A stretch of 64,000 nt of DNA from positions 62,001 to 126,000 of IMG/VR virus record IMGVR_UViG_3300033064_000964; one strand, written 5' to 3'. The notes beneath the pieces were generated by a model, which saw only the letters and a list, made by a program, of their open reading frames with translations, was not told the DNA's origin and searched no databases. Below, one piece after another: positions 31,101 through 37,112 of this stretch. The stretch's first letter is position 1. Each line of letters begins with the position of its first letter. Made by a program: the position numbers and the translations under genes. The DNA is from a virus.

Positions 31101-34100
31101 CGGGGGGTGGTCACCCGCATCGACGGCAACGTGCCTCCGGTCCCCGTGGCAGCTCAGACATCGCTCCTGCTCCCGGAGGAGATCGTCGGGCAGGTCTTCT
31201 GGGGCAGCTTGAGCAGGCAGGCGGCGAGCCGGGCAACGTGGTCCTTCATGCGTTACGGCCTGGTGCCCGACCAGGTGTTCATCCAGGGCCACGCGGTCGT
31301 CAACAACACGGAGATGAGCGACCTCCCCGAGGACAACCCGGCGGCCGGTGGCGGCCAGTGGTGGCCGGTGCAGACCTTCGGGACGGCAGAGATCCTGCCG
31401 AACGTGGACACCTTGCTCTTGAAGGCCACTTCGGCGAGCAGTGTCTACGATCTGAGCTACGGCTACGCCCGAGTGGAGCCATTCTTCACCCCGGACGCCA
31501 TCTTCGACTACCGGGCAGGCATCCAGCTCGACTCGACCACCATCGGGGCAGGTGGAGCTGAGCTGCTGCTGGACGACACGCAGCGACAGACCGTCGTGCG
31601 CAGCCTCATGGTGCTGGAGAACCTGTCGGCTGACCCCACGGCCTACCGGGGCCTGGTGTCGCTGCCGCAGGTGAGCCACACCGGCCTCTTCCCGACCTCC
31701 GAGATGGGCTGGGCGGTCGAGGCAGGTGCGACCGTGGTGGGGACGCATGAAGGCGCTCAGATGGTGGTGGTGCAGAACGCCACCCAGCGGGGCAAGTGGC
31801 TCAACAACCTGGTGTTCGACGCGACTGACCCCGGCATCGTCGATGCGGACGAGGGGCGGGTCTTCGAGGCACGGCTGGAGGTCAAGGCCCGGACGACCAA
31901 CGCCAACGGCGACTCCGGCATCATCTTCGGTGGCCAGGTCGCGGCTGCGGGGGCCGGGTTCGCGTACTTCCAGATCGAGCTGGCCGGAGCCATCGGCAGC
32001 GAGGTGGTTCGGCTTCGGACTGCTGCCGGTGCCCCCATCGGCGAGTACACCTTCGACTGGACGGGGGAGGCCCACACGTTCCGGCTCCTCGCCAACCGGG
32101 TAGCGGATACGGTCACCCTGGTCATCGACGACATCGTGCAGACGCCCAGCGTCGCGTTCACGGCCTTCACCGGGGGCACGAACAACACGCAGGCATTCTT
32201 CGGCTGCACGGGTCGGGACGCTGCTGATGCCTTCGACACAGCCTTGACGGCCACGGTCGAGTGGCAGCACTTCCACGCCCACGTCCAGGCTCCGGCGGGT
32301 GTCGTGCGAACCATCGGTGTGCTGCGGGGGGTGACGGCCAACGCCTTCTCGCAGGACATCAACGACTACGAGCTGCCTCGAACGGACGCCTCAACGGCTC
32401 CGAACTCGTGGGCGACCGGGCCGGTCATCGAGTGGTGGGACTGGCGGCAGCCCATCGACCTGCGGGTCTACCGCGATCCAGGCTGGGGCGTCACGGTCTT
32501 CCGGCCCGACCTGCCCTTGCCGCCCTACTACGTGCCCGAGGACGGCACGGCAGGGGTGGGCTTCATCACGGAGTCCAACGAGCCTTCGGCGGGCTGGATC
32601 AACGTCGAGTACAAGAACCTGCCTCCGACGCGGGGTGAGCAGCTCGGGTTCGTGGGCTTCGGCAGCCTGATCCCCGAGGACATCAGCCAGGCCCGGTGGG
32701 ACTGGGTCCGCTACCGGATGTTCAAGCACCCGACCGAGGACCGCATCGCTCCTGAGCACATGCTCCTCAACCAGTTCAACGTCATCACGAGCGGGGAACG
32801 CACGCAGGACGTGACCCTGGAGACGGTCATCGTCCAGACGATGGACAAGACGCGGCTGTCCTTGCTGCCGACGCACCTGTACGCCGAGTCCATCTACAAG
32901 ATCATCGACGGGGCGACGATCTGGACGCGGGAGTTCTGGACCTTCGACCCGGCTTCGCAGCTCGTCACCCTCCAGCCCGACCCGCTGACGGGAGCCGCAC
33001 GGGAGTTCTCTGCCGAGCACGCCAACGTCACGGTGATGTTCACGCCGGGCTTGCCGGTCACGAACACGTACCTGGGGCTCCAGCCCCTCCTGGACGGGGT
33101 GACGCTGCTCAACGAGGGCACGCCTCCGATTCCGATGAGCCAGACGGCTGAGAGCCAGATCGAGACGGTGTATGGGTCGCACTTGAACGACCCGGAGGAC
33201 GTGCTCAACGACGACCCAGACTTCGTGCTCAACGACCCGCACAGAACGATCCGCCACAACGACGTGGAGGGCTCGCTCTACGAGTCGCTGGACTTCATCG
33301 AGGTGGACAACAGCGGCCAGACCGACCTCATCGCGGCCATCTGCGAGGGTGGTCCCGGCACAGGCTTCTCCGGGCACTCGCCCACCGAGGGGGAGGACAC
33401 CTACTCCAAGACCGGCGGCGGGGCAGCTCTCGGTGGCGTGGGTGGCGTGGCTGACCTGTTCGCCACGGGCACCAAGGTCGGCATGGCGGTCGGGGCCGAG
33501 GTCTTCGACTTCAGCGGGACGATGTTCTGGCACGACACGGACTTCCTGCCCCAGCCGGACTGGCAGCAGAAGGGCGGGATGCCCGGCGGCATCCTGTTCG
33601 CCTCTGGCGGCAACTTCGTCAACCCGGTGGTGGACGCCCTGGGCAACATCATCCCTGGAGCGGTCGTAGCGGGCGGTGGCAACCTCGGGCCGGGCACGGC
33701 AGTCCTGTTCCCCACCTTCCCGGCCAGAGGGCCTGTGGGTGGCGACCAGGGGCGCATCTACCAGCGCACGGACTGGTACCTGAGCCTCCGCTCTGTGCTG
33801 GCCACCGACCCCGGTGGTTCGGCAGGTTCGGCAGGTTCGGCAGGTTCGGCAGGTGGTGGTGCGGTCGAGACCCCGCTGGACGAGGACTGGACGGCATCCG
33901 GGTGGGACACGGATGCTCCGAGTGGCCCTGCGAGTCAGGTCGTCAACCCGACCGGGGTGACCAACCCTCTGGGTGCGGCCATCGGGTACATGCTGGGGGC
34001 AGGCGACTACTCCCGCTACGGCCCGTGGGGTGGCCTGGGTGCCTTGTCGGCTGCCCGGGACTCCGGGAGCTTCGTGTTCATGGTCACGCTGGAAGAGAAC

Positions 34101-34598
34101 GACCGGATCATGCTGTGGGACCGGACCACCCTGACCCGGCATGGCTTCCGTGCGAAGGCTGTCCCCACGAACCCGAACCACCACTTCCAGCGAGGCCCGA
34201 ACGAGCACATCGCTCTGGCGAATGCCATCAACGGCTCCACCATCGGCGACGACTACTTCGCGGTCGCTGGTCTGAGCCTCAGCGGTCAGCTCAGCGTCAC
34301 GGTCTACACGCTCGCTCCGGCCTTGCCGAACAGCAACCCGGACACGGCGGTCATCGGCACCAACACGCCGAACATCATCCTGGCCGATGTGCTCTCCACC
34401 GAGAACCCGACCCCGGCGGGGTGGACCTACGGGGTTCCGTGGGGTGGCTCCGAACTCACGCAGTCTTCTCTGCTGGCTGGTGGGGTGCAGACCATCGACT
34501 ACCTGAACGCCTACGACCCCCGCTTGGGTATCGTGGCGAACGGCGGTCAGGTGCTCTCCTTGGGGGCGGAAGTCAAGTTGATTTTCCAGCCAGCTTGA
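28179..34598 (+). CDS. Large adhesin-like tail fibre with Ig-like and lectin-like domains
   Basis: A 2139-residue protein. The N-terminus (residues about 1-100) is Gly/Tyr-rich with two copies of a PYGLGxYGS motif. Two domains of SbsA-type Ig-like pattern follow: residues about 104-200 (ISLDGFTIEVFFSEEVDTTN ... TDIAGNPIID) and about 208-300. Segments around residues 320-480 and 1190-1340 have the concanavalin/LamG-like pattern (VFEARLEVKARTTNANGDSG ... FRLLANRVADTVTLVIDD). A Gly-Ser-Ala linker lies near residues 1880-1895, before a C-terminal 240-residue domain. These features fit a long extracellular receptor-binding fibre. It starts with ATG 28179 and is followed by a 61-base gap holding promoter-like sequence. 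Domain boundaries are approximate. Confidence 0.7.
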   Translation: MAFTPPTNPEDSYELSPFGFGPFPLPGESVDVAPPHPVGGGYGGVGFLSAGDLPDNGSPYGLGSYGSRWFSRPKVNISGGYGGDPYGLGGYGSTEVTPPYVSSAISLDGFTIEVFFSEEVDTTNPALTDPTSYTLEPITGAAPATVLSVHIEKLGSVNLAAGDTIAGAISVVITHTGTTQGGMYKVHATGLTDIAGNPIIDADAPFLAKGEPPTFAVSLPAPDAGNELLVTFSHPMLQNAGGFPDLASYDFAVATSNPYPIDLVPTSIVVVDDKQVRLGVKGMTSLNYDLTVSEAFAFAFDTTLGLRNCTALTLGVGTVTESPGYLVFSRPNTSAGFAREWDDTSGTITPLTSTLRSDCTFDFSNAAFEPAISLFPVPEVGEILFQDGVPGNGLFIKVMLQMSITGVEQVRLRSGTFDMTVDATWSDAVHTISFVRNMQAGIVTFLLDEQPLTSTAIANVDAPAETQASVRFGLYPGGWNISGVRLVSLITTSSTTVFSSAWNFLHGQIGQFLGSDLLTRDRLLTQRGPLVKGWGDATPATEADVAVIINGTAVSIAEVNPYIGGIVLTVPVPLLPLGDPQASVAVDYKWFKSPVMELAGLNTLGLVLNKFDCARRGHHDPAAHGDQVQVLPGQPDFMANPGHPKGAVDIHRFPMSVVLGPMSRSEPLYIGHRYMGFERAYSALTNSPTTLRLNQAPGRVSVPGFEREVAGVSVAYEGLVKPVDAAPAWALDGADFGAVDHDADAGIDLGTYTIIDPIVGDAGPTETATVYHRGLDLTYPSSVNLVARFQTAATALFDTDHVAPSPAPTGLVAVPTADGVFTGVGFGIHDNRHLYFCGVLLINGVEHVGLLLNPKRIHEWESWAIGPKSILTASSQSRGAFPSSQVSTGFTVGSKFQRLTGTQVGVYTATSVVAQSDGTTTVDFTPVLPSPWDIYGNKFVEVVFETRASIKPFTYRLDLDTDQQVAELRISGETRGVVTRIDGNVPPVPVAAQTSLLLPEEIVGQVFWGSLSRQAASRATWSFMRYGLVPDQVFIQGHAVVNNTEMSDLPEDNPAAGGGQWWPVQTFGTAEILPNVDTLLLKATSASSVYDLSYGYARVEPFFTPDAIFDYRAGIQLDSTTIGAGGAELLLDDTQRQTVVRSLMVLENLSADPTAYRGLVSLPQVSHTGLFPTSEMGWAVEAGATVVGTHEGAQMVVVQNATQRGKWLNNLVFDATDPGIVDADEGRVFEARLEVKARTTNANGDSGIIFGGQVAAAGAGFAYFQIELAGAIGSEVVRLRTAAGAPIGEYTFDWTGEAHTFRLLANRVADTVTLVIDDIVQTPSVAFTAFTGGTNNTQAFFGCTGRDAADAFDTALTATVEWQHFHAHVQAPAGVVRTIGVLRGVTANAFSQDINDYELPRTDASTAPNSWATGPVIEWWDWRQPIDLRVYRDPGWGVTVFRPDLPLPPYYVPEDGTAGVGFITESNEPSAGWINVEYKNLPPTRGEQLGFVGFGSLIPEDISQARWDWVRYRMFKHPTEDRIAPEHMLLNQFNVITSGERTQDVTLETVIVQTMDKTRLSLLPTHLYAESIYKIIDGATIWTREFWTFDPASQLVTLQPDPLTGAAREFSAEHANVTVMFTPGLPVTNTYLGLQPLLDGVTLLNEGTPPIPMSQTAESQIETVYGSHLNDPEDVLNDDPDFVLNDPHRTIRHNDVEGSLYESLDFIEVDNSGQTDLIAAICEGGPGTGFSGHSPTEGEDTYSKTGGGAALGGVGGVADLFATGTKVGMAVGAEVFDFSGTMFWHDTDFLPQPDWQQKGGMPGGILFASGGNFVNPVVDALGNIIPGAVVAGGGNLGPGTAVLFPTFPARGPVGGDQGRIYQRTDWYLSLRSVLATDPGGSAGSAGSAGSAGGGAVETPLDEDWTASGWDTDAPSGPASQVVNPTGVTNPLGAAIGYMLGAGDYSRYGPWGGLGALSAARDSGSFVFMVTLEENDRIMLWDRTTLTRHGFRAKAVPTNPNHHFQRGPNEHIALANAINGSTIGDDYFAVAGLSLSGQLSVTVYTLAPALPNSNPDTAVIGTNTPNIILADVLSTENPTPAGWTYGVPWGGSELTQSSLLAGGVQTIDYLNAYDPRLGIVANGGQVLSLGAEVKLIFQPA
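33816..33851 (+). repeat. Four tandem 9-base repeats encoding Gly-Ser-Ala
   Basis: The unit GGTTCGGCA occurs four times in perfect tandem, encoding (GSA)4 and followed by a Gly-rich stretch. In-frame slippage would lengthen or shorten a flexible linker before the C-terminal domain of the large fibre without shifting frame. Confidence 0.9.
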
Positions 34599-34609
34599 CC
34601 CGGTATCCA

Positions 34610-34616
34610 GCCTATG
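34610..34616 (+). promoter_or_regulatory. Weaker candidate late promoter, GCCTATG
   Basis: The 61-base gap after the large fibre gene contains GCCTATG, one base different from the GCCTATA at the other sites. It lies 50 bases upstream of ATG 34660, the same distance as at 24955. Confidence 0.35.
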
Positions 34617-34627
34617 AGGCACGGAAG

Positions 34628-34660
34628 ATGAGCAACCGGCCTGACCCCGGGAGGAGCTGA
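34628..34660 (+). CDS. Possible 10-residue leader peptide
   Basis: ATG at 34628 opens a ten-codon frame (MSNRPDPGRS) whose stop overlaps the next start as TGATG, the coupling used throughout this region. The only upstream Shine-Dalgarno-like sequence, GGAAG, is very close to the ATG. It could be a leader coupling translation or chance. Confidence 0.2.
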   Translation: MSNRPDPGRS

Positions 34661-34860
34661 TGCCCCAGTACAGCGAGCAGATGAAGCGACAGCGGCAACA
34701 GGTCAAGATGGGCCTGGCGTTGCAGTACGCCGATGCTCCCCTTCGAGCAAAGAAGGGCACCTTCATCTTCGACATGAAGGACGCGGAGACGGGCGAGCAG
34801 CTCGCCTACTTTGAGAAGGACACCGAGAACCAGTCCAAGGAGCACGTTCGGGATGCGTAA
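34660..34860 (+). CDS. 66-residue protein, probable 5' remnant of a gene split by the following endonuclease
   Basis: Starts at ATG 34660 after a good GGGAGGAG site. Residues 31-51 (KKGTFIFDMKDAETGEQLAYF) align with residues 6-26 of the product at 35533-36090 (AKGEFFFKMTDARSGRVLAEW), with about ten identities in 21 positions. After that the sequence turns hydrophilic (EKDTENQSKEHVRDA) and stops, overlapping the endonuclease start. The simplest reading is that this is the original 5' part of the downstream structural gene, cut off by endonuclease insertion, while the downstream copy has a replacement 5' end. An alternative is an independent small paralog. Codon use is phage-like. Confidence 0.6.
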   Translation: MPQYSEQMKRQRQQVKMGLALQYADAPLRAKKGTFIFDMKDAETGEQLAYFEKDTENQSKEHVRDA

Positions 34861-35536
34861 GGGCACCACCCACACGGAAGCGACGAAGGCAAGGCTCCGT
34901 GAAGCTCGAAGCCATCAGGTGCCGTGGAACAAGGGCGTCAAGACGGGGCCTCGACCGGCAGCCGTGCGTCAGAGGATCTCCGAGTCATTGATGGGGCACC
35001 CGGATCATGTCCCCGTTGAGAAGAAGGCCACATGGAGACGGGCAATCTCGGAGTCCAAGAAGGGCCACGTTCAGTCAGATGATACTCGGCGCAAGCGGAG
35101 TGCCTCCATGTCCCGGGCATACGCGGAGGGTCGGAAAACCGTCAAGCCAGCTTCCGGCTACGGGAAGGGTCGTCACTACGAGTCGCCGTTCCAGGGGTCA
35201 GTGTGGTTGCGGTCCACATCAGAAGTGCAGCGAGCCGAGGAATTGGATGCTGAGGGCGTGGTCTGGTTCTACGAGGTCCGTCGCTTCCCTGTTCGCATGG
35301 GGGATCGGGTTACGACCTACAGGCCGGATTTCTGGATCATCCCTGGTCTTGTTCGGGAAGACGTGCCCATCGATTACAGAGGTTTCCTCTTGTCGCTTCC
35401 TGTTGAACGGGTTCGTGTCGAGGACGTGAAGGGGTGGTGGAAGCCCTCGCACAAGACCTTCCCGAAGATTCAGGCATTTCAGCAGCAGTACCCCGACATC
35501 CGATTCGAGATCGTCATTCGAGAGGGTCAGCGATGA
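34853..35536 (+). CDS. Homing-type endonuclease, NUMOD3-like repeats plus PD-(D/E)xK nuclease
   Basis: A 227-residue protein starting at ATG 34853, inside the end of the upstream ORF. Residues 7-95 hold repeated short helices of NUMOD3 type (TEATKARLREARSH; AAVRQRISESLMGH; ATWRRAISESKKGH; DDTRRKRSASMSRAY), used by GIY-YIG and other homing enzymes to bind DNA. Residues 115-225 look like a restriction-type nuclease: E124 in STSEVQRAEEL, D159 in YRPDFW, then D191-V-K193 in VRVEDVKGW. The DNA is visibly less biased to C/G at third positions than its neighbours, suggesting transfer. It ends with an ATGA overlap on the next gene. Expected activity: double-strand cleavage of endonuclease-free relatives, spreading by recombination. 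A second protein of the same plan lies at 36165-37112. Confidence 0.7.
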   Translation: MRKGTTHTEATKARLREARSHQVPWNKGVKTGPRPAAVRQRISESLMGHPDHVPVEKKATWRRAISESKKGHVQSDDTRRKRSASMSRAYAEGRKTVKPASGYGKGRHYESPFQGSVWLRSTSEVQRAEELDAEGVVWFYEVRRFPVRMGDRVTTYRPDFWIIPGLVREDVPIDYRGFLLSLPVERVRVEDVKGWWKPSHKTFPKIQAFQQQYPDIRFEIVIREGQR

Positions 35537-36090
35537 TCACGACCAAAGCCAAGGGCGAGTTCTTCTTCAAGATGACGGACGCCCGATCCGGGCGTGTTCT
35601 CGCTGAGTGGAATCAGCCCCAGGTCATCACCCTGGACGCAGGGATCGCCGGGGCTGCCCACTTCAAGGGTGACCTGACCGGCGGGTTGAAGATGCTGGCC
35701 ATCGGGACGGGTGCGACGGGCAACCTGCTCTCGCCGGACGCCCCGCAGAACACGCAGCGCAAGCTCAACAACGAGATCCAGCGCAAGGCGTTTTCGTCCA
35801 CGACGTACCGCACGGCAGAGGGTGTGGCGGTCAGCTATCGCACGCACATCGTTGACTTCACCACGACCTACGGCGAGGCCGAGGCGGTGGGTGCTCTCAA
35901 CGAGATGGGGCTGCTGGTCCCGGCATCGATCAACCCTGCGACGCTGAACCCCATCAACAACGGGCCGTCCAACTACGACGCGAGCATCGACGTGGCCGGG
36001 CTGGACTTGATGGTCAACTACCTGACCTTTTCGGTAGTATCGAAACCAAGTACAGCGGTTTTGGCTATCACATGGAGGCTTACGCACTGA
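35533..36090 (+). CDS. Tail fibre-associated structural protein between two endonucleases
   Basis: A 185-residue protein; ATG 35533 overlaps the endonuclease stop. It begins with a short beta-rich region (KGEFFFKMTDARSG) homologous to the 34660 product, continues with VITLDAGIAGAAHFKGDLTG and KMLAIGTGATGN, and ends with a strand-rich C-terminus (VNYLTFSVVSKPSTAVLAIT). The pattern of a small beta-sandwich with a GTG loop is common in phage tail or fibre-attachment proteins, but no family is certain. The first 28 codons and especially the last 21 codons use T- or A-ending codons (for example TTT, GTA, AAA, AGT, ACA, GTT, CTT), unlike the middle of the gene. Both ends face endonuclease genes, so they may have been replaced. 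Confidence 0.6.
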   Translation: MITTKAKGEFFFKMTDARSGRVLAEWNQPQVITLDAGIAGAAHFKGDLTGGLKMLAIGTGATGNLLSPDAPQNTQRKLNNEIQRKAFSSTTYRTAEGVAVSYRTHIVDFTTTYGEAEAVGALNEMGLLVPASINPATLNPINNGPSNYDASIDVAGLDLMVNYLTFSVVSKPSTAVLAITWRLTH

Positions 36091-36151
36091 TGCTGGCCCC
36101 CCACTCGCCACACCCCAACCCAGAGAGTAAGGTAGTTGACCAGAACTACTT

Positions 36152-36159
36152 GAAGGGGG
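36152..36159 (+). promoter_or_regulatory. Ribosome binding site deciding the start of the second endonuclease
   Basis: GAAGGGGG lies 5 bases before ATG 36165. The frame is open upstream to ATG 36072, but that start lies inside the preceding gene and lacks such a site, so 36165 is preferred. Confidence 0.6.
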
Positions 36160-36164
36160 TTGGT

Positions 36165-37112
36165 ATGCCTGGTGTGGTCAAGTGCCGGGTCTGCGGCATC
36201 GAGCGACGACGGCTGGGGGCTCACATCAAGGCGTCCCACGGGATGACAGTGCCCGAGTACCAGTTGCAGTTTCCCGATGCAGCCGTGGAGGTCATCGGTA
36301 GTCGTGTGCGGTCTGCGGAATGTCGGGCCAAGCAGGCGACGGCTGCCAAGCGGCGGTGGGCTGACCCAGATGAGCGGGCTGCACAATCGGCTCGACTCAA
36401 AGATGCGGCCCCGTGGAAGGGCAAGAATCTCTCAGAGAGCCACAAGGCGGCGATCTCGGTGGGTGGATCTGGTGTCGCACATGACCTCACGGACGAGCGG
36501 CGAGCAGAACTAGCCGCCCGAGGTCGGCGGCTTCTGGTCAACAGCCGACAGCACCCGGACTATCGGCAGAAGCTCTCCGAGGGGCAAAGGCGGCGGCATG
36601 AGCGGGAGATCTGCGGTCTTGCGGACCCTGCCAATCAGCGCAAGAGCTACAACACCAGACTCAAGAACGGCACGCTCATCCCTCCCGGTGGGGGTCGCGG
36701 TATCACGGGCTTCCGCAAGGGTCTGTCGCACTACTGCCGAAGCACACTGGAGGCGAACTTCGCCCGCATCCTCGTTCACGAGAGGGTGCCCTACGAGTAT
36801 GAGCCGAGGGTATTCATGCTGCCTGGTGGGGGCCGGTGGACACCGGATTTCCGGCTGCTCGCACCTCTCGGGGGTATCCCTGCTGGCTGGGTGGAAATGA
36901 AGGGCTGGCGACAGAAGGATGGCACCTTGCCGGGTGAAGCCTCTGCCAAGATCGCCGCCTTTGAGCAGATGACGGGGGAGGCTGTGTACGTCCTGGTGCA
37001 GAGCAGCCCTGAGTGGAAGGCCCTCACTGCGAAGTACGCTGGGCTGGTTCCGTGGGAGAGGCCCCGTTTCAACCTCAAGACTCATCCGGCCCTGTTCGGG
37101 AGGAAAGCCTGA
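36165..37112 (+). CDS. Homing-type endonuclease with zinc finger, NUMOD3-like motif and PD-(D/E)xK domain
   Basis: A 315-residue protein. Residues 7-25 form a Ros/MucR-like C2H2 zinc finger (C7, C10, H20, H25), followed by the typical HGMTVPEYQLQFPDA segment. Around residues 85-100 is a NUMOD3-like helix (KGKNLSESHKAAIS), with further basic helices to residue 190. The C-terminal nuclease domain has E196 (STLEANFARIL), D228 (WTPDFR) and E244-M-K246 (WVEMKGW), the same arrangement as the enzyme at 34853-35536. Zinc finger and NUMOD3 elements would recognise the target; the PD-(D/E)xK domain would cut. The gene sits alone between two structural genes with its own ribosome binding site and has relaxed codon bias. 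Its stop overlaps the next start (TGATG). Confidence 0.7.
   Translation: MPGVVKCRVCGIERRRLGAHIKASHGMTVPEYQLQFPDAAVEVIGSRVRSAECRAKQATAAKRRWADPDERAAQSARLKDAAPWKGKNLSESHKAAISVGGSGVAHDLTDERRAELAARGRRLLVNSRQHPDYRQKLSEGQRRRHEREICGLADPANQRKSYNTRLKNGTLIPPGGGRGITGFRKGLSHYCRSTLEANFARILVHERVPYEYEPRVFMLPGGGRWTPDFRLLAPLGGIPAGWVEMKGWRQKDGTLPGEASAKIAAFEQMTGEAVYVLVQSSPEWKALTAKYAGLVPWERPRFNLKTHPALFGRKA

Noticed and set aside
33902-34660. Plus-strand frame of 252 codons ending at 34660
   Set aside because: It is a shadow of the large fibre gene; only its last ten codons lie in the gap, listed separately as a possible leader peptide.
34660-36090. Group I or II intron containing the first endonuclease
   Set aside because: The ORFs on both sides overlap the endonuclease start and stop, leaving no intron sequence, and the two flanking ORFs share homologous rather than consecutive parts. 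Duplication by free-standing insertion fits better.
36072-36164. Longer start (ATG 36072) for the second endonuclease
   Set aside because: It would overlap the end of the preceding gene and lacks a ribosome site, whereas ATG 36165 follows GAAGGGGG at 5 bases and begins just before the zinc finger.
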